This document shows positions 1 through 6,400 of a stretch of DNA of 8,568 bases, piece by piece; within the stretch, counting starts at the first letter, position 1, and each line of letters begins with the position of its first letter. The stretch is from Acetobacteraceae bacterium (GTDB lineage: Bacteria; Pseudomonadota; Alphaproteobacteria; Acetobacterales; Acetobacteraceae), in NCBI GenBank assembly GCA_019237355.1, contig JAFAHH010000596.1, positions 1-8,568 on the forward strand, given 5' to 3'. The notes under the pieces were generated by a model that made no database searches, was not told the DNA's origin, and worked only from the letters and a program-made list of their open reading frames with translations. Made by a program: the position numbers and the translations under genes.

Positions 1-561
1 GCGAGACCAATTTCCCGCGCCAGCAATCGCGTTTCCCGGGCGATATAAGGCAAGCCGTTATCCGACAGCCATTCGATCGCGGATGGCAGCCGATCCACGA
101 GCCCGTAGCGGCGCTCCACGCTGTCAATCATCAAATCGCGAACATCGCCACTATCGATCGCGCCGGTGGTCGCGATCCAGGAGATCGTCTCGCGATCGCA
201 GCAGTCTAGGGTAAAGGCGATCCGCACGCGCTCGCCATTGTACAGCCGATTTCAAACCCGTCCGAACACCAGCGCGCATCGGAGCGATCAACTGCGACGC
301 GGCCGTCATACCGCCGCTCCGCGCCGCTTCCGGAATGGCGCTGGAGCAACAGCCGGTGCGCCTTTATCACCCGATAGACCCGCTTCACGTTCACCGCCGG
401 GGCGTGGTCGCGCGCGCAGCCTCGGCGAATCAGCGCATGCACCCGGCGATAGCATAGGTGGGCATCGCCGCAATGATCTCGTTGATTTCGGCGAGCAGTT
501 CTGATTCTAGGATCGGCTTGCGACCCCGGCGCTCGTCGCTTGCTGCGGCAGCCGCTTGCTC
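1..561 (-). pseudogene. IS3-family (IS2-like) transposase OrfB, frameshifted remnant
   Basis: Read on the minus strand in three successive frames, this stretch gives one continuous OrfB-like protein. It has a PTY..YRRVHALIRR block, then VNVKRVYRVIKAHRLLLQRH, then RWCSDGFEIGC holding the first catalytic Asp, then NGERVRIAFTLDCCDRE, and finally EWLSDNGLPY holding the second Asp. These are hallmark blocks of the IS2 group of the IS3 family (DDE integrase core). One base is missing near 450-453, where PTYGYRR is expected, and another near 237-244, between FEIGC and NGERV. Each shifts the frame, so no intact product is possible. The catalytic Glu region would lie left of the window. The upstream end stops at the IS6 element, and OrfA is not present. 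A programmed frameshift is unlikely because both sites lie inside conserved OrfB blocks. The family assignment is from recalled motifs. Confidence 0.85.
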
Positions 562-1394
562 GGCATTGTCACAGTAACCAGGGCCTGGCGGACGGTTGAG
601 GTTCAGGCGAACCTGGCAGGATGACGCCTCCTCCGAACCCGCATCACCGCCATCGCTTCCCGGCCGAGATCATCAGCCACGCCGTTTGGCTGTATCACGT
701 ATTCAGCCTCAGCCTGCGGGACGTCGAACTGATCCTCGCGGAACGCGGCGTGCTTCTCACCTACGAGACCGTCCGGCGCTGGTGTCGCAAGTTCGGCGAA
801 AGCTTCGCAAACAAGATGCGGCGACGGCGGCCACAGCCTGGAGACCGCTGGCATTTGGACGAGGTCTTCATCCGCATCCAGGGCGTGCAGCATTATCTCT
901 GGCGCGCGGTCGACCAAAACGGCGTCGTGCTTGACATCCTGGTCCAGAGCCGGCGCAACGCCAAGGCCGCCAAGCGGTTCTTCAAGAGATTGCTGAAGGG
1001 CTTGCAATTTGCGCCGCGCGTAATCGTCACCGACAAGCTGAAGAGCTACGGCGCCGCCAAGCGCGAGGTGTTGCCGGACGTCGAGCACCGGCAAAGCCGT
1101 TACCTCAATAATCGTGCGGAGAACTCGCATCAGCCAACGCGACGCCAGGAACGACAGATGCAAAGATTCAAGTCTGGGCGGCAGGCGCAGCGATTTCTGT
1201 TTTCGCACTCTTTTATCTACGGCCACTTCCGTCCGCGGCGGCATCGCATGAGGGCCGGTAGCTACCGTGAGCTGCGGGCCAATGCTTTCAAGGTCTGGCG
1301 TCAGGAGACGTGCGCGCGGATGGCGGCCTGATTGGCCCGGGTGCGGATCGTGCTTGGCTCACGTGCGTCCAGCGGCGGTTAACGTGACAATGCC
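562..1394 (+). mobile_element. IS6-family insertion sequence, 833 bp, apparently complete
   Basis: The element is bounded by imperfect 18-bp terminal inverted repeats. The left end (562-579) reads GGCATTGTCACAGTAACC. The right end (1377-1394), read on the opposite strand, gives GGCATTGTCACGTTAACC, matching at 16 of 18 positions. It encloses a single transposase gene and has the usual IS6-family size. The flanking octamers (554-561 GCTTGCTC, 1395-1402 CCTGCGAG) differ, so no 8-bp target duplication is visible. That fits arrival by cointegrate formation or a later adjacent deletion, as is known for replicative IS6 elements. A small hairpin (AGGTTC 599-604, GAACCT 609-614) lies just before the transposase start and could limit read-through translation; that last point is inference. 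Confidence 0.85.
621..1331 (+). CDS. IS6-family transposase (DDE), full length
   Basis: A 236-aa protein that catalyses replicative transposition of the surrounding element. An N-terminal helix-turn-helix region (about residues 18-60, with YHVFSLSLRDVELIL and TYETVRRWC) precedes the DDE catalytic core. The catalytic residues appear to be D80 (WHLDEVFI), D138 (VTDKLKSY) and E167 (NNRAENSHQPTRRQERQ), with R174 at the E+7 position. The length equals the family norm and no frame break is seen, so it could be active. The chosen ATG gives the conserved N-terminus (HRFPAEIISHAVWLY). No good ribosome binding site precedes it, and a hairpin at 599-614 lies upstream, which fits the low expression typical of transposases. 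The C-terminal end, about 60 bp inside the right inverted repeat, is normal. Long open frames on the other strand here are shadows. Confidence 0.93.
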   Translation: MTPPPNPHHRHRFPAEIISHAVWLYHVFSLSLRDVELILAERGVLLTYETVRRWCRKFGESFANKMRRRRPQPGDRWHLDEVFIRIQGVQHYLWRAVDQNGVVLDILVQSRRNAKAAKRFFKRLLKGLQFAPRVIVTDKLKSYGAAKREVLPDVEHRQSRYLNNRAENSHQPTRRQERQMQRFKSGRQAQRFLFSHSFIYGHFRPRRHRMRAGSYRELRANAFKVWRQETCARMAA

Positions 1395-1489
1395 CCTGCG
1401 AGAGCTTGCTGGCGAAGTTCAAAGAGTATCCGCAAGCTCAGGCCCATTGGGCCCACGATCGACTACCGGCATTCTGGCGGAGAGTGACA

Positions 1490-1864
1490 ATGCCAAAAAT
1501 CCTGCTCGTTGAGGATCACGAGGAGATCTGGGATTTCCTCTCGCGCCGGCTGAAGAGGCGGGGTTTCGAGGTGATTTTGGCCACGGACGGCCAAGAAGGC
1601 TTGGTTAAGGCCCGTGCTGAGCGCCCGGATGTGGTGCTCTTGGATATGAACCTGCCGGTTATGGACGGCTGGACGGCGGCGGGCATCCTCAAGGGCGACC
1701 ATCAGACCGCTTCCGTGCCGGTTATCGCCCTGACCGCCCATGCGATGTCGGGAGACCGCGAGAAGGCCTTGGCCGCCGGGTGCGATGATTACCATCCGAA
1801 GCCGGTGGATTTCTCGCGGCTATTGACACAAATCGATGCGGCTCTTGGCCGGGCTCGAGCATGA
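1490..1864 (+). CDS. Stand-alone response regulator receiver protein (CheY/DivK-type)
   Basis: A 124-aa single receiver domain with no output domain. It would receive a phosphoryl group from a histidine kinase or phosphotransfer protein and act through protein contacts. Visible motifs are the acidic pair E8-D9 (LLVEDHEE), phospho-acceptor D52 (VVLLDMNLPVMDGW), switch T82 (VIALTAHAM) and K104 (YHPKPV). The ATG at 1490 starts the conserved MPKILLVEDH and follows GGAGAG (1479-1484). An in-frame TTG upstream at 1406 would add residues unlike this family. The gene starts 95 bp after the IS6 right end, so any kinase gene once upstream has probably been separated from it. The stop codon lies inside the left arm of a palindromic repeat at 1857-1890. 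DivK-like cell-cycle or general-stress signalling is possible, but the partner is unknown. Confidence 0.93.
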   Translation: MPKILLVEDHEEIWDFLSRRLKRRGFEVILATDGQEGLVKARAERPDVVLLDMNLPVMDGWTAAGILKGDHQTASVPVIALTAHAMSGDREKALAAGCDDYHPKPVDFSRLLTQIDAALGRARA

Positions 1865-1956
1865 TGGTTTCAGCTGAAGCGATGATGCTCTAGGGTTTGG
1901 CTTTGAGGGTGCGGCTCCAGCTTTCTGGCGACTCGGCTTCAAGCCGGCGCGCCCTA
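1857..1956. repeat. Composite palindromic repeat copy R1
   Basis: Two modules lie side by side. Module A (1857-1890) is a palindrome with arms GAGCATGAT and ATGATGCTC (8 of 9 pairs) around a loop containing TTCAGCTGAA. Module B (1891-1956) begins TAGGGTTTGGCTTTGAG and ends in CGCGCCCTA. It aligns over its whole length with copy R2 at 4938-5005. The B arms are AGGGTGCG and CGCGCCCT (8 pairs, one a G-T wobble), whereas R2 has AGAGCGCG and CGCGCTCT. Module A overlaps the receiver gene stop codon, and module B overlaps the proposed start of the next gene. Confidence 0.75.
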
Positions 1957-2637
1957 GAGGCGCTGGTTAGGACGCGAGCCGCCCCGGCAGTGGCGACGGC
2001 GGCTGAGGGGCATGCGGGCGGCTTGTTCAAGCGCCTATTCCGGGCAGCGGCAGAGCGCGACGGCTCGGCCCATGGGCTCGAAGCTGAAGTGCGGAGGATT
2101 GGCAACCTGGCGGAATTTGGCGATGAGCCTGAAATCGCGCGTGCGGCGCAAACTCAGCGCCGAGCGCGCCGGCCGATCGCTCTTCCGCGGCAGCTCATCG
2201 TCGAGGCCCTATCAGAAAAGGTTTTGCACGATTGGCTCCAGAACCGGCACCAAACCCTGTACCCGCTGACGATCAATCTACGCCGGCTCGATGCCGGGCA
2301 AGTGGAGCTGATCCTTCAAGTCGCAGCGCTCTTCCTCAGTGCGATCGGCACTACCGGCCGTGTTCGGACAGAGCAAGGTGCTGCCTGGCTTGCCTCAGTC
2401 GGCGCCCAGCCCGAACAGCTTGGCCGCTTTGCCGTCATCGCGGCGGATCCACCGGCCTTGGCTCCGCTGCTCGAGCGTGTGCAAGAGGCCGATCTCGGGG
2501 CGCTGGCTTACGCCGTATCGCGGGCTTTGGCGGACCCACGAAACGCCGTAAGCCGGCTGTTTCTTGACTACCTGGCCGCTCGGCTGGCGGTGCCCAATAA
2601 TGTTTTGCGCAGCGTGAACCGGAGATATCGGGGTTAG
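1897..2637 (+). CDS. TerB/DUF533-like helical protein, start uncertain
   Basis: An open frame of up to 246 aa. The C-terminal 140 residues look like a TerB/DUF533-type helical domain: YPLTINLRRLDAGQVELIL (about 122-140), an AAWLASVGA block (162-170), then PPALAPLLERVQEADLGALAYAVS and FLDYLAARLAVP (222-233). Tellurite-resistance-type and DUF533 domains share this closing pattern. The biochemical role is unknown. The N-terminal 100 residues are Arg/Ala-rich and unrecognised, and the usual Gly-rich DUF533 N-terminus is absent. The only start codons are non-ATG: the TTG at 1897 lies inside repeat R1 with no ribosome binding site, and a TTG at 2224 would give a 138-aa form. The original 5' end may have been replaced by the repeat, making this a fusion or pseudogene. 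It converges on the CBS gene 29 bp away. Confidence 0.55.
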   Translation: MALRVRLQLSGDSASSRRALEALVRTRAAPAVATAAEGHAGGLFKRLFRAAAERDGSAHGLEAEVRRIGNLAEFGDEPEIARAAQTQRRARRPIALPRQLIVEALSEKVLHDWLQNRHQTLYPLTINLRRLDAGQVELILQVAALFLSAIGTTGRVRTEQGAAWLASVGAQPEQLGRFAVIAADPPALAPLLERVQEADLGALAYAVSRALADPRNAVSRLFLDYLAARLAVPNNVLRSVNRRYRG

Positions 2638-2666
2638 ATCGCCTATGCGATTGATCACGGTTAGCC

Positions 2667-3107
2667 TCAAGCACCCTCCGTCAGCGCCCTTAGCGCTTCC
2701 TGGAGGCCGGGATTATTCACCACAAGCCGGCGCGAAAAATCTGCGAGCGTAATCCACCCCGTTACCACCCCCGCGGCATTGCAGACCGGCATTCGGCGGA
2801 TGTGGTTCGCAGCCATCATATCCATGGCGGCATGCAGTGTGTCGTCTTCAGCACAGGCGATTACCGGGCGGGAGAGCACCTCGCGCACTCTCACCTGCGA
2901 GCAGTCGAGGCCGCGCGCCACGACCCGATAAAGAAGATCTCGATCAGTGACGATACCATCGATGCGTTCCGGTGTGCCCGCCGGTAAGCCGCCGACATCC
3001 AGCTCTCCCATAAGCTCGGCTGCCTCTTTGACTGTAGCCTCCGGATCTATGAACTCCACGAAGCGCGTCATCAGGTCGGACACTTTGCGAGCAGATTGCT
3101 CGGCCAT
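2667..3107 (-). CDS. CBS-domain pair protein
   Basis: A 146-aa protein made of two CBS domains (about residues 8-68 and 75-130) and nothing else. Such Bateman modules bind adenosine nucleotides such as AMP, ATP or SAM and act as energy or redox sensors on partner proteins. Motifs visible are KVSDLMTR at the start of CBS1, DGIVTDRDLLYRVVARG (50-66) with the T-D-R-D ligand motif, VREVLSRPVIA starting CBS2, and RRMPV..GVVTGWITLADFSRR at its end. The ATG at 3107 is preferred because GGAGG (3115-3119, minus strand) sits 7 nt before it. A GTG at 3113 is in frame but only 1 nt from that site. No membrane or catalytic domain is fused. It is convergent with the TerB-like gene and has its own upstream region. 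The ligand is not predictable from the sequence. Confidence 0.93.
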   Translation of the reverse strand: MAEQSARKVSDLMTRFVEFIDPEATVKEAAELMGELDVGGLPAGTPERIDGIVTDRDLLYRVVARGLDCSQVRVREVLSRPVIACAEDDTLHAAMDMMAANHIRRMPVCNAAGVVTGWITLADFSRRLVVNNPGLQEALRALTEGA

Positions 3108-3831
3108 TCCCACGCCTCCGGAAACCGCATTCAGTCAAATGCGGAGCGGGCCTATAGGTTGCAGCGGCCGCGACGATCTCCCACAGTCATAGCTGGATCG
3201 GTTCTCGCAAATCACCTCGGGGCTGCGCGCGCTTTCACTGCTTGCACAGTCGCTTCGGAATGAGACGACTATGGCAAACATCCTTCGAGTCTCGTTACGC
3301 CAGCCGGCCAGGATATCGTCAACTGGCAAGTGACCCACCTGGCTGCCGCGCGTACGGCGATCAGCGAACTGACCGGCCGAGAAGGACCGACGCTCACCTA
3401 ATTTTCTGGTGTGGGGGAGGACACGCCCACTTCGTTTGGTGCCCGGAGTTTCCTCAGTCATAATCCCTACCCGGGTCGGCGCCTTACCTGCGTCGCCGTC
3501 ATTCGCGGGGCCGACGGTAAGAAGACGCCACGCATCGAGGCGCCGTTGGTCGACGAGCCCAGCGGACGCGGCTCTTCAGCGGGTCAAGCGTGGGCCGAAC
3601 GTGGGGTCTGGCGCTCTATCTACAGTCGCGGATCAGGGAGGAGTGGCGGCGGCCTGGTGTGGTTTTCCATGAGGTGGCGCAGGGGGCCAAATGATCTCAA
3701 GGAATACCTGGGGTCGTTGATTTGTGCATTGCACAATAGCCTGGCAGACCCATGTTGCGATGCAGCAAGCGGCCGGCTAGTGAGCCGCAGCCGCAGCAGG
3801 GGAGGATGCGTCCCGAAACGGAGGCATATCG
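3108..3831. other. Gene-poor stretch, probably decayed coding sequence
   Basis: No open frame here has a ribosome binding site together with a recognisable protein family. Two short pieces have protein-like composition but are closed off by stops. One is a plus-strand frame ending at the TAA at 3399-3401 (with DIVNWQVTHLAAARTAISEL). The other ends at the TGA at 3692-3694 (with WGLALYLQSRIREEWRRPG and FHEVAQGAK). They may be fragments of lost genes. The divergent promoter region of the CBS gene must lie at the left end. A perfect interrupted palindrome lies at 3722-3736. Confidence 0.5.
3722..3736. promoter_or_regulatory. Perfect 15-bp interrupted palindrome, candidate operator
   Basis: TTGTGCA, one T, then TGCACAA form a perfect inverted repeat of 7-bp arms about 95 bp upstream of the ATG of the 60-aa gene. 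Its size and single-base spacer resemble binding sites of dimeric repressors. No specific regulator can be named. The link to the downstream gene rests only on position. Confidence 0.3.
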
Positions 3832-4014
3832 ATGAGCAACAAGCTGAATATGAACGAGTGGACCGCCACTAGCCGAGACGGCATTCCCCGCGCCTTTCCG
3901 CCCCGGAGCGTGTCAATGGTTCTCGCGCAGTTGGCGGCAGACGGTCTCCGGAAGGCATGGGCCGTCCACGTGCGTAACATCCGCCTTTTTGGCGGCCCGC
4001 CCTTGTCGCTCTGA
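3832..4014 (+). CDS. Small hypothetical protein, 60 aa
   Basis: A 60-residue frame beginning MSNKLNMNEWTATSRDG. GGAGG at 3820-3824, 7 nt before the ATG, is an ideal ribosome binding site and the main reason to believe it is a gene. The product is basic and soluble-looking. The middle (SMVLAQLAADGLRKAWAVHVRN, about 28-49) could form an amphipathic helix. There is no signal peptide, membrane segment, cysteine cluster or family I recognise. It stands alone between gene-poor stretches. The palindrome at 3722-3736 could be its operator. Near the 3' end, CCGCC-TTTTT-GGCGG (3981-3995) can form a hairpin inside the coding sequence. It may be a genuine small protein or the head of a truncated gene whose rest has been lost. 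Confidence 0.5.
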   Translation: MSNKLNMNEWTATSRDGIPRAFPPRSVSMVLAQLAADGLRKAWAVHVRNIRLFGGPPLSL

Positions 4015-4150
4015 TTCGGAACCCTTGCGGTGGCGATGGGATGGGATGGTCATCCGGTGGGTTGCGCTTGGCTGCGGGTGACCAGGCTGTGCAGCTTTTG
4101 GAACGGGCGGGAGACTGCTGCGCCGCAGCTCGGGCAGCGTCCCCGCCAGC

Positions 4151-4185
4151 TCCGACGGCTCCGCCTCAAAGCCATCGCGCTCTAG
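4151..4185. repeat. Half copy R3 of the dispersed repeat
   Basis: This segment matches the right half of copy R2 (4973-5005) almost base for base: TCCGACGGCTCCGCCTCAAA followed by GCCATCGCGCTCTAG. The only differences are a GC for AT and one extra A. No matching left arm is found upstream, so the element is truncated and cannot form the full stem. Confidence 0.7.
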
Positions 4186-4289
4186 CTGTAGCCGCTGAAC
4201 CGGGCGGCCGCGACCCGCTGGGGCCATTTGGCGGGGCCCGAGATCCTGTGGTCCCGCCCGGTTCGGGCCAGGGTGAACAAACCCAGCAT
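4182..4289 (-). CDS. Candidate 35-aa small ORF ending in repeat R3
   Basis: A short minus-strand frame beginning MLGLFTLARTGRDHRISG and ending FSGYS. A GGAAGG four bases before the ATG could serve as a ribosome binding site. The stop codon TAG is exactly the outer end of repeat copy R3, the same kind of overlap seen where R1 contains the receiver gene stop. No family is recognised and no partner gene is adjacent. It may be chance or the tail of a lost gene, so this is listed with low confidence. Confidence 0.25.
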   Translation of the reverse strand: MLGLFTLARTGRDHRISGPAKWPQRVAAARFSGYS

Positions 4290-4900
4290 GGTGCCTTCCG
4301 TGTAGGATGGGCTAACTCGATTCGCGAGTGGTCTGGATCATGTCTGCCGGGCGGGCGTCTTCTCGCGCAAAGTCTCGGGGCTCTCCCTCCCGCCTTTGGG
4401 TTCAGGTGAGCCGGCCTAAGCCGCATACCGAAGCTGGCCGTTGGAGTGAGAATACTTGCTTCCGATCTTTGCCTCGGGTAGCTGCTACGCTTATGCAGTT
4501 TCGGTTCGAGATCCCAACCGACGTCTTTAGGCTGGGGGCGGGCCGCTGGATTTCCAAGCGACCGCCGCGTTGAGGTACCGCGCGAAACCGGGGAGGCCCA
4601 GTGCCCTTGCGGCCTGTCTTTCCGGAAGGCTCTGCGTGTAGAGAAAACGGCCGGGCAGCAGGTACGGCCGAACTATAAGGCTGCGATCGACGCAACCGAT
4701 CCTTGCGGCCGCGAATGGGGTGATCAGCCTTGCTGCAGAACGGTTCACCAAGAATCGCTGGACGGAGCGCGATTCGGCGGACCGGCCACCGGGTTCATCC
4801 CACCGGCCCTCCAGCAGCTGTTCGAATGTAGGCCTCCCCGATCGCCGCGGCGGCAGCATCCGGCCAAAGCGGCTCTGGATCAAACGACCACGGGCGGGCG

Positions 4901-5005
4901 CTAGAGCGGGATGACTTTTGGTCAAGTCATCCCGATCTAGGATTTTTGGCTTTGAGAGCGCGATTCAGGTTTTCCGACGATTCCGCCTCAAGCCATCGCG
5001 CTCTA
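4901..5005. repeat. Composite palindromic repeat copy R2 (best preserved)
   Basis: Module A (4901-4940) has 17-bp arms, CTAGAGCGGGATGACTT and AAGTCATCCCGATCTAG, with one mismatch around a TTGGTC loop. Module B (4938-5005) follows directly and has perfect 10-bp arms AGAGCGCGAT (4955-4964) and ATCGCGCTCT (4995-5004). It ends 15 nt before the ribosome binding site of the ABM gene. Palindromes of the module A type are common between genes in Hyphomicrobiales (recalled, not checked). Confidence 0.8.
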
Positions 5006-5031
5006 ATCAAAATCGGCAAAGGAGACCCAAG

Positions 5032-5319
5032 ATGAAGCCGCTGACCGTTATTGCGAAGCTTAAGGCGAAGCCCGGATGCGAGGAACAGCTTGGCCAGGTC
5101 CTGCGCAGCCTTATCGAGCCGACGCGGGCCGAAAAGGGCTGCATCAACTACGACCTGCACCGGTCACATGAGGACCCCGGCCTCTTCATCTTCTATGAAA
5201 ACTGGGAGAGCCGGCCGCTCTGGGAAGCTCACATGAAGTCGCCGCATCTTGTGGATTTCGGCGAGAAGCAGGGTGCCCTGACCGAAAGCTGGGAACTATT
5301 TGTGGGTGAGAAGGTCTAG
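5032..5319 (+). CDS. Antibiotic biosynthesis monooxygenase (ABM) family protein, YgiN-like
   Basis: A 95-aa protein of the dimeric alpha-beta barrel ABM fold (PF03992). Relatives oxidise quinols or polycyclic aromatics without cofactor, or act as small-molecule monooxygenases in the cytoplasm. The family pattern is clear: TVIAKLKAKPGCEEQL (5-20), LIEPTRAEKGCINYDLHRS (27-45), the FIFYENWES strand (52-60), HMKSPH (67-72) and a closing WELF strand. The length is standard. The ATG at 5032 follows GGAGA (5021-5025) with a 6-nt gap. Codons further upstream in frame belong to repeat R2. The MBL-hydrolase gene starts 39 bp after the stop, so the two are probably co-transcribed. The pairing suggests oxidation followed by hydrolysis of a reactive compound, which is inference. 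The substrate is unknown. Confidence 0.93.
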   Translation: MKPLTVIAKLKAKPGCEEQLGQVLRSLIEPTRAEKGCINYDLHRSHEDPGLFIFYENWESRPLWEAHMKSPHLVDFGEKQGALTESWELFVGEKV

Positions 5320-5358
5320 TCCGGATCTGACGGCCAGATAACGTACGGAGATAACCCC

Positions 5359-6045
5359 GTGAAGATCACGTTTTATGCTCACGCAAGCTTCCGGCTGGAG
5401 GCGGATGGTTTGGTCGTCATCACCGACCCCTACACGCCGGCCAAAAGCGGCTTCGATCCGATTGAAGAGTCCGCCGATATTGTCATCATGAGCTCAGCGA
5501 CGGACGAGTTTCATTCCGACCCGAGCCATGTGAAAGGCGAGCCCATCGTCATCAACGCCTTGGAGTTGCCCCCGGAAGGCACCGAAGTGCGCGGAATCCC
5601 GATCCGCTCCTTCCCTGCTTATGAAAGCAAGACTTTCGACTACCAGTCGGAGTTCGGGCGAGATCCCGACGCTAACGCCCTTTATCATTTCACACTGGGC
5701 GGCCTGAGGGTGCTTCATATGGGCGACATCGGCAATCCGGTTGCGCCCGAGCATCTCGACGCGCTGCGGGGACAGGTAGACGTTCTGCTGGCCTTGACCG
5801 GCGAACATGCAACCATTGCGCTCGACGACTTGGACGAGGCGATCAAGGCGATCGGTCCGCGCGTAATCATACCAATGCACTATTTCAGCCCTCGCGGCGT
5901 CCTGAAGATCGAGCCGGTGGATCGCTTTCTCGAACGCTTCCCGCCGGAGTCTATTACGCGGGTCGGAGGACCAGAGCTGGAGCTGACACCAGAGTCACTC
6001 CCACATGATGGTCCGCAGGTCTACGTCTTGGAGCAGTCGCGCTGA
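5359..6045 (+). CDS. MBL-fold metallo-hydrolase (UlaG-like superfamily) with non-canonical metal site
   Basis: A 228-aa cytoplasmic protein of the metallo-beta-lactamase fold, UlaG-like subgroup. The opening KITFYAHASFRLE (H8) and VVITDPYTP (D23) match that subgroup. LHMGDIGNP (H120, D123) and IIPMHYF (H174) supply the later metal ligands. The normal HxHxDH loop is replaced by SSATDEFHSD (45-54), keeping only D49, H52 and D54 in the area, so the metal site must differ or bind one ion. The start is a GTG at 5359 with GGAG (5347-5350) 8 nt before it. It follows the ABM gene by 39 bp and is likely in one operon. No clear terminator follows. The substrate is not predictable, and a lactonase or amide hydrolase role is only inference. 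Confidence 0.9.
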   Translation: MKITFYAHASFRLEADGLVVITDPYTPAKSGFDPIEESADIVIMSSATDEFHSDPSHVKGEPIVINALELPPEGTEVRGIPIRSFPAYESKTFDYQSEFGRDPDANALYHFTLGGLRVLHMGDIGNPVAPEHLDALRGQVDVLLALTGEHATIALDDLDEAIKAIGPRVIIPMHYFSPRGVLKIEPVDRFLERFPPESITRVGGPELELTPESLPHDGPQVYVLEQSR

Positions 6046-6269
6046 GGGAGGGCTTTCTTTAGCAGCTTATGGAGTACCCGTCCCACGAGAGAGACCGCGA
6101 TCAGAGCAATCAACAACCACCCAGCCGCAATGGACACCTATCTTTCGCTGCATACCGGCTACATGCGCTAGATGCGAAACTCAGACGGCAGCGGTACTGA
6201 CGGCACCCGCAGCAGCCAAGTTTGTCGCCGGGGCGGCCGGGGGCTATATGCACCCCTCGCTCTACCCCT

Positions 6270-6400
6270 TGGGTTTTCAAAGCGCTGTTGAGTCTTTCTG
6301 ACGATGGGCGCCCAATTCCGGGTCCCATTTTGCGCGCAAAATGGGGGCCCGGTGCTTGCGAATTGGGAACCCGCGTCCGCCTCAAACGATCGCGCTCTAG
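6270..6400. repeat. Dispersed repeat copy R4 interrupted by a second palindrome
   Basis: The left half (6270-6305, GGGTTTTCAAAGCGCTGTTG ending in CTGACGAT) resembles the left half of R2 module B. The right half (6376-6400, TCCGCCTCAAACGATCGCGC then TCTAG) matches its right half. Between them, where R2 has none, lie about 70 extra bases that are themselves palindromic. The left arm has drifted and no longer pairs well. The element ends 20-21 nt before the rpmE ribosome binding site. Confidence 0.65.
6311..6367. repeat. Nested palindrome inside repeat R4
   Basis: The outer arms are CCCAATTC (6311-6318) and GAATTGGG (6360-6367). The middle arms are CCGGG (6318-6322) and CCCGG (6348-6352). The core is a perfect 22-bp palindrome at 6324-6345, with half-sites CCCATTTTGCG and CGCAAAATGGG. 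It could fold into a long hairpin in RNA or a cruciform in DNA. There is no T-run, so a simple terminator role is unlikely. Confidence 0.7.

Larger units (their letters stand above)
4015..5031. other. Gene-poor stretch between the 60-aa gene and the ABM gene
   Basis: About 1 kb with no confident protein gene. It holds a half repeat (4151-4185), a candidate 35-aa minus-strand frame (4182-4289) and a full composite repeat (4901-5005). A minus-strand open frame at 4527-4925 (132 codons) begins inside the repeat and has no recognised domain. At this GC content such an open frame is expected by chance. The section from about 4290 to 4900 is otherwise featureless to my reading. Confidence 0.5.

Noticed and set aside
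603..1244. Long minus-strand open frame of 213 codons opposite the transposase
   Set aside because: It is the antisense shadow of the IS6 transposase, whose motifs and length are unambiguous.
562..1394. 8-bp target-site duplication around the IS6 element
   Set aside because: The flanking octamers differ. A GCTTGCT shared by 554-560 and 1404-1410 is offset by nine bases from the right end, so it is not a duplication.
3249..3694. Two protein-like short frames ending at 3401 and 3694
   Set aside because: Each is closed by an upstream stop and lacks a start with a ribosome binding site. No family was recognised, so they are mentioned only as possible decayed fragments.
4527..4925. Minus-strand open frame of 132 codons in the gene-poor stretch
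   Set aside because: It starts inside repeat R2, has no ribosome binding site and no recognised domain. Open frames of this size arise by chance at this GC content.
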